A stretch of 64,000 bases of DNA from Brevibacterium sp. S111. Its GTDB lineage: Bacteria > Actinomycetota > Actinomycetes > Actinomycetales > Brevibacteriaceae. Every line of letters begins with the position of its first letter. Within the stretch, counting starts at the first letter, position 1. This document shows positions 1-7,559 of this stretch, one piece after another. The notes below the pieces were generated by a model, which was not told the DNA's origin, did no database searches, and saw nothing but the letters and a program-made list of their open reading frames with translations. The DNA lies in contig NZ_RHFH01000013.1 in assembly GCF_004745075.1 (NCBI RefSeq), forward strand, positions 1-64,000. The letters run 5' to 3'. The position numbers and the translations under genes are program-made.

Positions 1-52
1 CTCCCGCCGCGTCCGTTCCTGCCGCCTCGGCGGGGGTGCGGGCAGTCATCAT
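1..52 (-). CDS. N-terminus of a gene running off the left edge
   Basis: Only a start region is visible. Two adjacent ATG codons (52 and 49) on the minus strand follow a purine-rich GAAG stretch. They open a frame reading MTARTPAEAAGTDAAG to the window edge without a stop. The product cannot be identified from about 16 residues. The codon use is GC-rich and normal for the region, and the gene would be divergent from the cupin gene. Confidence 0.35.
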   Translation of the reverse strand, partial: MMTARTPAEAAGTDAAG

Positions 53-145
53 CTCACTTCTTCTCACGCGGGTATCGCATACCCCTCATGCTAGCCCGGG
101 TGGATCGGTTCGGGGCGAGTCGCCGAAGTGCGGGCTGCCGGGCGA

Positions 146-151
146 TACAGT
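146..151 (+). promoter_or_regulatory. Candidate -10 box (TACAGT) for the cupin gene
   Basis: TACAGT lies about 50 bp before the ATG at 203. It is a plausible actinobacterial -10 hexamer, but no good -35 is seen. Prediction only. Confidence 0.25.
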
Positions 152-202
152 GGCGTAATCACGTCCGTTCAGGCATCCGCTCACGCATCGAAGGAGATCG
201 CA

Positions 203-511
203 ATGACCGCAGACAGCTCCGCAGCAGACACCGGTTCGGCAGGAGAGGTCCAGCTCGACAACGGCGTGTTCCGGGTGACGAAGTGGACGATCAGGCCCGA
301 CGGCGTCATTCCGATGCACAGACATGAGTACGAGTACGTCGTGGTGCCGATGGTCACCGACACGATGCTTGTGCGCAACTCCGACGGCACCGAGATCCGC
401 GCCGAGCTCGAGGCCGGCATCTCCTACACCCGCCCCGCCGGCTCCGAACACGAGGTCTCGAATCCCGGAGGCAGCGCCGACGTCGTCTTCGTCGAGATCG
501 AACGCCTCTGA
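203..511 (+). CDS. Small cupin-domain protein
   Basis: A 102-residue single-domain beta-barrel protein. The start at 203 is chosen because AAGGAG lies 7 bases upstream. The region MHRHEYEYVVVPM matches the metal-binding first cupin motif (HxHxxE-like; His and Glu near residues 38-43), and TRPAGSEHEVSNPG resembles the second motif with its conserved His. Such small cupins bind a divalent metal and serve as isomerases, dioxygenases or sensors, so the substrate cannot be predicted. It converges on the GCS2-type gene, with a strong hairpin between the two. Confidence 0.8.
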   Translation: MTADSSAADTGSAGEVQLDNGVFRVTKWTIRPDGVIPMHRHEYEYVVVPMVTDTMLVRNSDGTEIRAELEAGISYTRPAGSEHEVSNPGGSADVVFVEIERL

Positions 512-549
512 GGCTGCGGTCGCGCGATTTCGAGTTCAGGCTCAGAAAA

Positions 550-600
550 TAGGTCGCAATCGGATACTTCGAAGCGCCAGAAGTATCCGATTGCGACCTA
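550..600. terminator. Perfect 21-bp inverted repeat between convergent genes
   Basis: Positions 550-570 and 580-600 are exact reverse complements (21 bp each), separated by a 9-nt loop. There is no T-run on either side, so it is not a textbook intrinsic terminator. Its place between two convergent stops fits a bidirectional terminator. A third partial copy of the arm (TCCGATTGCGACCA) follows at 617-630, suggesting a repeat-family element rather than a simple hairpin. Confidence 0.6.
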
Positions 601-650
601 CATTTGGCGCAGAGTGTCCGATTGCGACCATTTCTCGGCAGAAAGCGCCC

Positions 651-2129
651 TCAGTCGGGGATGTCCCAGGTGTGGACCGGGGCTCCCGTCGCCTGGTTGG
701 CCAAGTAGGCGTCCATCATCGCCTTCAGTCCCTCGCTGCGCTCGGTCGACCCCGGGGCGCTGCCCGGCGCCAGTCGGTCGAGCATGCGCAGCTGCCAGGT
801 CGCACCGTTGATGCGACTCTCGGCGCGGCCCTCGATGATCGACATGTATTCGTCGATGACGTCATTGTCGATGTTCAGTCGTGACAGACCGCGCCTGGCC
901 TGGGGTGCGAGCACATCGGTGACGAGGTCGGCGACGCCGATGCGCCCGATCTTCGGCCAGGTCACACGTGCCTCGATGCCGTCCTTGGCGCAGGCGAAGA
1001 AGTTCTCCTCCGCCTCGGCGAACGACATCCGCGACCACACTGGGCGGTTCTCTCCGACGAGGAATTCGGCGAGTCCGTAGTAGAAAGCGGCGTCGGCCAC
1101 CATGTCGACCGGGGTCGGACCGGCCGGCAGCAGACGGTTCTCGACTCGGATGTGGGCGCCGTTGTCACCGGAGTTGTAGATCGGCCGGTTCCACCGCCAC
1201 ACCGTACCGTTGTGCAGGTTGAGTTCGAAGAGCTTCGGGGCATCCGCGGCCCGGAACTCGACGAAGTCCTTGATCTCGGGCAGCAGCGGCGGGAAGTAGC
1301 GGACGTTCTCCTCGAAGAGGTCGAACACGCTGGTGATCCACCGTTCGCCGAACCACACGCGTGGGCGCACCCCCTGGTTGACCAGCTCGGGAGTGCGGGT
1401 GTCGATGGACTGGGAGAATACGGGGATCCGGGATTCGTGCCACAGCTTGCGACCGACGAACAGCGGGGAGTTCGCGCCCATGGCCACCTGCGCCGCGGCG
1501 ATCGCCTGCGAGGCGTTCCACGCATCGGCGAACCGGTTCGGGGCCACCTGCAGGTGCAGCTGCATCGAAGTGCATGAGGATTCGGGGGCGATATCGGCGA
1601 ACTCCGCCCTGTACCGTTCGTCCCGGCCGAGTTCGATGCGCACATACTCGCCGCGCGCATCGATGACCGAGTTGCTCAGCGCTTCGTAGCGGTTCTCTTC
1701 GGTCATCCACCTCTCGTCGCTGAGGAACTGCGTGGTCAGCGTCGGCAGGGTCCCGATCGACACGATGCTCAGTCCCTCCGCCTCAGCGGCCTTCTGCGCC
1801 TTCTCCAGACGGTGGGCGACACCGGCCTCGAGGGTCTTCAGCCCCCGCCCGGCCACCTGCAGCACCGGGTGGTTGAGCTCGAGGTTGAAAGCGCCGATCT
1901 CTGACTGATAGTCGTCGTCGAGGCGATCGAGCACGTCCTTGTTGCGCAGGCTCGGCTGGTTCTCACCGTCGACGAGGTTGAGCTCGAGTTCGAGCCCGAT
2001 CGTGCCCGCCGATTTGAAATCCGCATGACGAAGGTAGGTATCGAAGAGCTCGAGATTCTCTGCAAGCTTCTCCCGATACAGTGTGCGTTCTTCCGGCGTA
2101 TACCGCTTCGAGCTGACTGCCTCACCCAT
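651..2129 (-). CDS. Glutamate-cysteine ligase family 2 (GCS2) protein
   Basis: A 492-residue ATP-dependent carboxylate-amine ligase of the GCS2 family. The early motif GTIGLELELNLVD (about residues 42-54) carries the Glu residues that bind Mg-ATP, and CTSMQLHLQVAPN (about 185-197) matches the conserved HLQ segment. The family joins the gamma-carboxyl of glutamate to an amine. In actinobacteria, which mostly make mycothiol instead of glutathione, such proteins are often annotated only by homology, so the true substrate is open. It is a monocistronic unit converging on the cupin gene. The GTG/ATG region at 2129 has no strong ribosome site. Confidence 0.8.
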   Translation of the reverse strand: MGEAVSSKRYTPEERTLYREKLAENLELFDTYLRHADFKSAGTIGLELELNLVDGENQPSLRNKDVLDRLDDDYQSEIGAFNLELNHPVLQVAGRGLKTLEAGVAHRLEKAQKAAEAEGLSIVSIGTLPTLTTQFLSDERWMTEENRYEALSNSVIDARGEYVRIELGRDERYRAEFADIAPESSCTSMQLHLQVAPNRFADAWNASQAIAAAQVAMGANSPLFVGRKLWHESRIPVFSQSIDTRTPELVNQGVRPRVWFGERWITSVFDLFEENVRYFPPLLPEIKDFVEFRAADAPKLFELNLHNGTVWRWNRPIYNSGDNGAHIRVENRLLPAGPTPVDMVADAAFYYGLAEFLVGENRPVWSRMSFAEAEENFFACAKDGIEARVTWPKIGRIGVADLVTDVLAPQARRGLSRLNIDNDVIDEYMSIIEGRAESRINGATWQLRMLDRLAPGSAPGSTERSEGLKAMMDAYLANQATGAPVHTWDIPD

Positions 2130-2274
2130 GGAACTAGCAAACCACAGTCGGCGGGGTTTGTGGGCGGTGATGTGCCTCGGCGTTCAGTCACGATGCGGTC
2201 AGGGAGCGGTCACGGCGCAGGTCGACCCCGGTCACACCATCCGGACACCGCCGAAAGCGACAACGGGCTCTCCG

Positions 2275-2280
2275 TAGAAT
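2275..2280 (+). promoter_or_regulatory. -10 box (TAGAAT) for a leaderless M20 peptidase mRNA
   Basis: TAGAAT ends 6 nt before the ATG at 2287, and there is no Shine-Dalgarno sequence. This spacing places the transcript start at or next to the A of ATG, as in the leaderless mRNAs common in actinobacteria. Confidence 0.5.
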
Positions 2281-2286
2281 CGAGCT

Positions 2287-3459
2287 ATGACTTCGACCCC
2301 TGCATCCGGATTCCAGCCCACTGAACTCGTCGCTCAGGCGGACCACCGTCTGCCCGACATCCTCGCCGACATCGAACGTGTGATCTCGATTGAGACTCCT
2401 TCGAGCGACAAGGAGGCCGTGGCCACCGGGGCACGGGATTTCGCCGCACTGCTGCGCGACCGCCTCGGCGCCGAGGCGGAGCTGCTCGAGGTCGAGGGCA
2501 CCGCCCACCTGCGGCTGCGTTTCGGCACCGGTCCGGCACGCGTCGTCCTGCTCAACCACCAGGACACAGTGTGGCCGCACGGCACGCTCGAGCGCATCCC
2601 CTTCTCCACCGCCGACGGGATTCTGCGGGGGCCCGGCAGCTTCGACATGCTCACCGGGGCGGTCATGAGCGTGCACGCGACCGCGATCCTGCGTGACCTC
2701 CTCGGCGAGGGCGCGCTGGAGGGCCTGTCGATCCTCATCACCGGCGATGAGGAGATCGGTTCGCTGACGTCGTCGGAGCTCATCCGCGCCGAGGCGGCCG
2801 AAGCACGGGCCGTGTTCGTCATGGAGGCGAGCGCGAATGGTGCGCTCAAACTCGAACGCAAGGGCACGAGCAACTACGTACTGAAGTTCTCGGGCAGGGC
2901 CTCGCATGCCGGACTCGAACCGGAGAAGGGGATCAACGCGGGGATGGCCCTGGCCCTGACCCTGCCGCTCGTGGCCGATCTCGCCGACGCTTCAGCCGGG
3001 ACGACGGTGGTCCCGACCGTGATCAGTGCTGGAACGACGTCGAATACGGTGCCCGCCGAGGCGCGGGTGGACATCGATGTGCGCGCCCGAACCGCGGCAG
3101 AACTCGAACGCGTCGATGCGCAGATCCGCGAGTTGGCTGCGAACCCGCAGGTGGACGGCTCGTCGACCGAGGTGCTCGGCGGGATCAACCGGCCGCCGTT
3201 CGAACCCGAGCAGTCGGCGGCGCTGTTCGACCGCGCCACCTCTCTGGCGGCCGAGCTCGGGCTTCGCACACCGGAGGGCGTGTCCGTGGGTGGGGCCTCG
3301 GATGGGAACTTCACCGCCGGTGACGGCATTCCCACGCTCGATGGTCTCGGTGCCGTCGGCGATGGGGCGCATGCCGAGCATGAGCACGCCGTCATCGACG
3401 AGATCGCACCCCGCACCGCACTCCTCGCGGCTCTCATCGCCGATCAGCTCAAGGGCTGA
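2287..3459 (+). CDS. M20 family metallopeptidase (glutamate carboxypeptidase-like)
   Basis: A 390-residue cytosolic zinc peptidase, the full family length. The di-zinc ligands and catalytic residues are visible: NHQDTVWP (His91), GPGSFDM (bridging Asp120), GDEEIGS (catalytic Glu155 and ligand Glu156), FVMEAS (Glu180) and a late His in GDGAHAEHEHA. The dimerisation (lid) domain lies between about residues 190 and 300. The HQDTVWP form is closest to carboxypeptidase G2/ArgE-type enzymes, which release glutamate or acyl amino acids. It has no signal peptide and appears leaderless. Confidence 0.88.
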   Translation: MTSTPASGFQPTELVAQADHRLPDILADIERVISIETPSSDKEAVATGARDFAALLRDRLGAEAELLEVEGTAHLRLRFGTGPARVVLLNHQDTVWPHGTLERIPFSTADGILRGPGSFDMLTGAVMSVHATAILRDLLGEGALEGLSILITGDEEIGSLTSSELIRAEAAEARAVFVMEASANGALKLERKGTSNYVLKFSGRASHAGLEPEKGINAGMALALTLPLVADLADASAGTTVVPTVISAGTTSNTVPAEARVDIDVRARTAAELERVDAQIRELAANPQVDGSSTEVLGGINRPPFEPEQSAALFDRATSLAAELGLRTPEGVSVGGASDGNFTAGDGIPTLDGLGAVGDGAHAEHEHAVIDEIAPRTALLAALIADQLKG

Positions 3460-3488
3460 GTCGACGCCGCGCGCACGACTGCGCGAGA

Positions 3489-3571
3489 GGCCGGCCGACT
3501 CTTGTCATGAGTGCCGGTAGGCCCGTGTCGCGGCACCGGCCGGACCTTGTCGCGGGTGCCCGCCGGCCGCG
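3489..3571. repeat. Two imperfect GC-rich direct repeats between convergent genes
   Basis: Roughly 35-bp related copies (3489-3523 and 3535-3571) share ACNNTTGTC followed by GNGTGCC and a GGCCGG core. They fill most of the 135 bp between the M20 peptidase stop and the methyltransferase stop. They may be a degenerate bidirectional terminator or repeat element. I see no gene here. Confidence 0.35.
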
Positions 3572-3594
3572 TCCGGGCGATGGGACCGGTGCGT

Positions 3595-4563
3595 TCAGTC
3601 GACGGGGTAACCGGCCGAGCGCATCTGCTCGGGCGACTTCGATGTGAACAGCCAGTCACGCAGCTGCGGGTCCGGCCGGATCGTCTTCCGGGCAAACAGC
3701 CGGTCCTCCCCGACGAGGTAGTAGTGGTAGCCGTGCCCGCCGAGGTGGCGCATGAGCTCCCGTGGTTTCGCTCGGTCGTCGAGGACTTCGCAGAGGATGT
3801 CCGGGCGCAAGGCGGCGAGGAATTCCTGCCCGTAGGCGAAGACATCGTTCTCACCGCCTTCGACGTCGACCTTCATGGTCACCGTCAAGTCTTCGCCCAC
3901 GCCCGCCCTGTGCGTCTCCTCGAGCAGATCGGGCAGGAGTGCGTCGAGGGAGGTGAAGCGCACCTCGGCGTCGGAGTCGAAGCTCATGTCGGCGGAGTAG
4001 AACGACGGCAGGGCCGATCCCCCGTCACCGAGGGGCACCTTCATCCAGGTGTCGGGACTGCCGACCCCTGTGGGGTGGACGGTGACACGGTCGCTCAGTC
4101 CGTTGCGGGCGATGTTCTTCTCCATCCCCGCCACCACTGCGGGGATGATCTCGAAGGCATGGGCGCGGGCCCGCGGATTCGCGGCGAGGACGGCCATCGT
4201 GAACACCCCGGTGTAGGCGCCGATGTCGAGGAACGCCTCGGCGTCGGCGCTGAGAGCGACCATGAGGTCAAGAGCAAAGGCGTCTTCGGGTTCGGTGCGT
4301 CGGCCGCGCCCCCAGTAGAACTCCTTGGCGATCTCGCAGCGAAAGGGCTCGACGAGGATGAAGTCGGTTCCACCGGCACGTCCGCGCACCTCGGTGAGTT
4401 CGATCGGAGCGGGCAGACGGCCGATCTTCACACCTCTGAGCCGCGGCGCGACCGTGCGCAGCAGGGGGTGGAGCATCGGCTGGGCGAGCGCCTTCTTCAC
4501 GGGCAGTTTGAGCCCGAACCACGATTGTCTGCGCGCGGTGAGCGTCCTCAGGTGGTCTTTCAT
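3595..4563 (-). CDS. FkbM family methyltransferase
   Basis: 322 residues from the ATG at 4563, which follows AAGGGG at proper spacing; longer upstream starts lack a ribosome site. The SAM-binding Rossmann motif is EAFLDIGAYTGVFT, followed by AFEIIPAVV (acidic end of beta-2), and MKVDVEGGENDV matches the FkbM hallmark 'KiDvEGaE'. Family members O-methylate polyketides, glycans or lipids. No biosynthetic cluster surrounds it, so its acceptor is unknown. It is divergent from the enolase-superfamily gene. Confidence 0.82.
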   Translation of the reverse strand: MKDHLRTLTARRQSWFGLKLPVKKALAQPMLHPLLRTVAPRLRGVKIGRLPAPIELTEVRGRAGGTDFILVEPFRCEIAKEFYWGRGRRTEPEDAFALDLMVALSADAEAFLDIGAYTGVFTMAVLAANPRARAHAFEIIPAVVAGMEKNIARNGLSDRVTVHPTGVGSPDTWMKVPLGDGGSALPSFYSADMSFDSDAEVRFTSLDALLPDLLEETHRAGVGEDLTVTMKVDVEGGENDVFAYGQEFLAALRPDILCEVLDDRAKPRELMRHLGGHGYHYYLVGEDRLFARKTIRPDPQLRDWLFTSKSPEQMRSAGYPVD

Positions 4564-4691
4564 GACGATGGCCCCCTTGCCGACAGGACGACTTTCGCTC
4601 ACACTATCAACCGCCGCACCACCGCTCCAGAGCCTGGCATAAGGTGGAGGCGAAGACCCACCCGCAGAGTTGCGCATTAGGAGCCCGGCAC

Positions 4692-5816
4692 ATGAAACTC
4701 AAGTCAGTCACCCTTCACCAGGTCTCGATTCCGCTCGTGACACCGTTCGAGACCTCGTTCATGCGGGAGACTGAGAAGGACTGCTACCTCGTCGAAGCGG
4801 TGTTCGACACGGCCAAGGGTGAGATCACCGGCTGGGGCGAGTCCGTGGCGATGATCTCCCCGCTCTACTCCTCCGAATACGTCGCCGCCGGCATCGACGT
4901 CACTCGTCGCTGGTTGGCCCCGCTGCTCTTCGACGTCGAGGACCTCACCGCGGAGACGGTGTCATGGCATCTGCGTCATGTCATCGGTCATCCGATGGCG
5001 AAGTCGGCTCTCGAGATGGCTGTCATCGAAGCCCAGCTCAAACTCAACGACCAGTCGTTCAAGGACTACCTCGGCGGGGTCGTCGACTCGGTGCCCTCGG
5101 GTGTGTCGGTCGGCATTCAGGATTCCGTCGAGGAGACCGTCGACGTCATCGGCGGCTACCTCGAAGAGGGCTACGCCCGGATCAAGCTGAAGATCAAACC
5201 CGGCAAGGACATTGCCCCGGTGGCCGCTGTGCGCAGGGCCTTCGGCGATGACTTCGGATTCCAGGTCGATGCGAACGCCGCCTACACCCTCGTCGATGCC
5301 GCCCACCTGCGCCGCCTCGACGAATTCGGGCTCCTGCTCATCGAACAGCCCCTCGGCGAGGCCGACATCCGGCAGCATGCTGAACTGGCGAAGCTCATGG
5401 ACACCCCGATGTGCCTCGACGAGTCCATCGTCTCCGCCGAGGCGGCCGCCGACGCGATCATGCTCGGAGCCACCTCGGTGATCAACATCAAACCCGGACG
5501 GGTCGGCGGGTTCATCGAAGCGAAGAAGATCCATGATCTCGCCGCCGCTCACGGTGTCGCCGTGTGGCACGGCGGAATGGTCGAAACCGGTCTGGGGCGG
5601 GCGGCGAACGCGGCCCTGGCCTCTCTGCCGGGCTTCACCCTGCCCGGCGACATCTCCGGTTCGAACCGCTTCTTCCGCGAGGACATCACCGAGGAGATCG
5701 TCATGTACGACGGCAAGGTCGACGTCCCCACCGGCGTCGGCTTCGGCGTCTCGATCGACCCGGAAAAGCTCGAACGCTTCCGCACCGATTCAGTGGAGAT
5801 CCTGCCCGGGCAGTGA
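4692..5816 (+). CDS. Enolase-superfamily enzyme (muconate-lactonising subgroup; OSBS/N-acylamino acid racemase-like)
   Basis: 374 residues from the ATG at 4692, preceded by AGGAG 8 nt upstream. The N-terminal lid has the PLVTPFETSF loop typical of o-succinylbenzoate synthase/N-succinylamino acid racemase proteins. The barrel shows the catalytic KxK (Lys165, Lys167 in IKLKIKPG), metal ligands Asp193, Glu218 (IEQP) and Asp243 (DES), and the opposite base Lys267 (NIKPGRVGG). No other menaquinone gene is nearby, so racemase activity on acylated amino acids is as likely as MenC. Its 3' end overlaps the tail of the converging membrane-protein gene by 27 bp. Confidence 0.82.
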   Translation: MKLKSVTLHQVSIPLVTPFETSFMRETEKDCYLVEAVFDTAKGEITGWGESVAMISPLYSSEYVAAGIDVTRRWLAPLLFDVEDLTAETVSWHLRHVIGHPMAKSALEMAVIEAQLKLNDQSFKDYLGGVVDSVPSGVSVGIQDSVEETVDVIGGYLEEGYARIKLKIKPGKDIAPVAAVRRAFGDDFGFQVDANAAYTLVDAAHLRRLDEFGLLLIEQPLGEADIRQHAELAKLMDTPMCLDESIVSAEAAADAIMLGATSVINIKPGRVGGFIEAKKIHDLAAAHGVAVWHGGMVETGLGRAANAALASLPGFTLPGDISGSNRFFREDITEEIVMYDGKVDVPTGVGFGVSIDPEKLERFRTDSVEILPGQ

Positions 5817-6053
5817 TTCAAGAGATGTAGCTTCAACGCGGATTGGGGATTCCACACCTCCGCCGGTCGGCAGGCTCATCATGTCGTTGATCGCGTTCAT
5901 GCAAGAGGTGATCCCGAAGATGATCAACCAGACAACGAAGAGTATCGCGGCCACTTTCACACCGAGGAGGATCTGCCGCCCCAACCGAGACTGCTGCTCG
6001 CCGAAAGGCGGGACATTAAGCCGTTCGGGGAGGCCGAATTCAGGGAGATTCAT
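5790..6053 (-). CDS. Small single-pass membrane protein, last gene of the FtsK-like operon
   Basis: 87 residues with one clear transmembrane helix at about residues 28-49 (ILLGVKVAAILFVVWLIIFG). A polar N-terminus precedes it and a short Ser/Gly-containing C-terminal segment follows. The start at 6053 has GAGGAAG 4 nt upstream and lies 9 nt after the preceding stop. I do not recognise the family. As the only membrane protein in the operon it could anchor the FtsK-like ATPase or the W-N-D proteins to the membrane, since the ATPase itself has no transmembrane helix. That role is inference. Confidence 0.7.
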   Translation of the reverse strand: MNLPEFGLPERLNVPPFGEQQSRLGRQILLGVKVAAILFVVWLIIFGITSCMNAINDMMSLPTGGGVESPIRVEATSLESLPGQDLH

Positions 6054-6062
6054 ATACTTCCT

Positions 6063-6248
6063 CTACAGTTCTTCTCGTGCGCGGGCAACTGTTGCGAGCG
6101 CATCATCGGCTTGCTGACTCAATCTCATGGCGTTCGCGATCAGAGGCACGATCAATTCTGACTCGACTTTGTCCGCCTGTGAGTCGTTCCAATTGAGCTT
6201 GATATCGCGCATCGACTTCCTCAACGTAAGAGCCGTGTCCTCAATCAT
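6063..6248 (-). CDS. Tiny helical W-N-D protein of the FtsK-like operon
   Basis: About 61 residues, almost wholly helical by composition: a short N-terminal helix, the turn LNWNDSQADKV, then a long heptad-like helix ending in AREEL. The layout (helix, Trp-containing turn, helix) recalls WXG100/ESAT-6 hairpins, but with W-N-D instead of W-x-G. The start may be GTG 6251 or ATG 6248; both overlap the stop of the coiled-coil gene, so translation is probably coupled. Function unknown. Confidence 0.65.
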   Translation of the reverse strand: MIEDTALTLRKSMRDIKLNWNDSQADKVESELIVPLIANAMRLSQQADDALATVARAREEL

Positions 6249-7296
6249 CACTATCGACGCCTTCGAACCGCATCGGAATCATGTCAGCTCCTGCGTTCAC
6301 CAAGGCTCGGAGCAGCAGGTGGCCAGACCGAACGGCTCCCGTAATCGGGTTGACGGTGACAGGGTCGGCTGTGATCAGGTCGAACATTGCCTCGTACGAA
6401 TCTGTGCCGCTCAGCCCCTCACGTGCATCTCGAGCCCTGAAGTTTTCCAAAGACGGATTGCGCCTGAACATCGCGGCCCCTCCCTTGTCCCAGCGCTTGA
6501 TGAGCATGTCAAAGGCGGCTGTTTCGGACTCGCTCGTTTTGAGTGCTCCTGCGTCTAGGACTTCGAGCAGACTTTGATCAAGCGGTGCGACTTGAATCTG
6601 TGAAGTGTCTGGTCTCAACAGGTAGGCGCTCCAGTCGGGCCCGGCATCCGAATCGGTTAAGACACCACCTGACATTGCAGACGGCACTGAAGACACTCCA
6701 GTCGAACCCGACCGAAATGCTGAAGACTTCGAAGAAGAACTGCTCAGATAGGCGCCGAGAACTCCCTTGAGAATAGACAGTTTCGTCAAAGCCGCCGTGG
6801 CGATGGCCGTCTCAGCGGCTCTCGCGCTGCTGAATGATTGGCGATACTCATCGAGCGCCGAATGAATCCGCCGTCGTGCGTTTTCACTTCGCTCCAACAG
6901 CCGACGTGTCTCGCGTTCTCGTTCCTCTGCCTCCCGGAGATTCTCGGACGCGGCGCGAAGCTCGCTCTCCGCTCTCGCCACCCGTGTTCGAGCAAATCCC
7001 ACAGAATTCCCACTGTAACGCGGGTCCTCATCGAGAGCGTCGGCGAGTTCGCTCTCTGCCGCGGACAACTCGGATTCCGCTGAATATAAACGAGCTTGTG
7101 CCTTCACTCGGTCGCCGACAGCGGCATCGAGATCTCTCCGACGACCCGACACTGCTTGATCGGCATCGTGTGCACTTGACTGCAGAGAGCGATCAACATT
7201 GCGGGCCGAATAGTCGAATCCGGATCGGAATGCCAGCAAACTCGTCGACAGCGAGCTCAAGGCTCCATGGCTGGAGCTGACTTTCTCAGAACTCAT
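6241..7296 (-). CDS. Coiled-coil protein with Ser-rich linker and unknown C-terminal domain
   Basis: 351 residues. Residues about 45-170 are a charged, Ala/Glu/Arg-rich coiled coil (AESELSAAESELADAL and similar heptads). Residues 175-215 form a Ser-rich linker. Residues about 225-345 form a globular domain ending NPITGAVRSGHLLLRALVNA, then a short strand with IPMRFEG. That end faintly resembles the 'G-H-R-..A' segment of ParB/sulfiredoxin-like folds, but the Arg is not in the usual place. The long-helix-plus-C-terminal-domain shape is also seen in type VII effectors. It overlaps both neighbours by 4-11 nt. Function unknown. Confidence 0.75.
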   Translation of the reverse strand: MSSEKVSSSHGALSSLSTSLLAFRSGFDYSARNVDRSLQSSAHDADQAVSGRRRDLDAAVGDRVKAQARLYSAESELSAAESELADALDEDPRYSGNSVGFARTRVARAESELRAASENLREAEERERETRRLLERSENARRRIHSALDEYRQSFSSARAAETAIATAALTKLSILKGVLGAYLSSSSSKSSAFRSGSTGVSSVPSAMSGGVLTDSDAGPDWSAYLLRPDTSQIQVAPLDQSLLEVLDAGALKTSESETAAFDMLIKRWDKGGAAMFRRNPSLENFRARDAREGLSGTDSYEAMFDLITADPVTVNPITGAVRSGHLLLRALVNAGADMIPMRFEGVDSDD

Positions 7297-7559
7297 CGCC
7301 CAAGGAAGTCCCTGAGTTGCCGGGACTTGGCATCGACTTCGCGAGAATGGTCAAACAGACTCTCGGCCAACTTCTTCAGTCCAAGAGTCGCGTCATGGAC
7401 ATCGTGATCAATGCGGTCTTTGACCCGATCATTCCAGTCGATCGTGCGAAGCGTGTACTCGAGTTCCTTGGCGAGTTTGACGACGTTCTCGCCGTTGCTG
7501 CGGAGCCGTCGTGAGAAGGCCTCGAGTTCGGGGGCATTGGCGTGGACACGGTCGCTCAT
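7293..7559 (-). CDS. WXG100-like small protein with W-N-D turn
   Basis: 88 residues and no cysteine. Two long helices flank TIDWNDRVKDRI at about residues 39-50: helix 1 includes LEAFSRRLRSNGENVVKLAKE and helix 2 includes LKKLAESLFDHSREV. Size and hairpin plan match WXG100 proteins, the substrates or partners of EccC/FtsK-type ATPases, though the Gly of WXG is replaced by Asp. It overlaps the ATPase stop and the coiled-coil start by 4 nt each (ATGA), implying tight coupling. I infer that it is a partner or substrate of the ATPase. Confidence 0.75.
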   Translation of the reverse strand: MSDRVHANAPELEAFSRRLRSNGENVVKLAKELEYTLRTIDWNDRVKDRIDHDVHDATLGLKKLAESLFDHSREVDAKSRQLRDFLGR

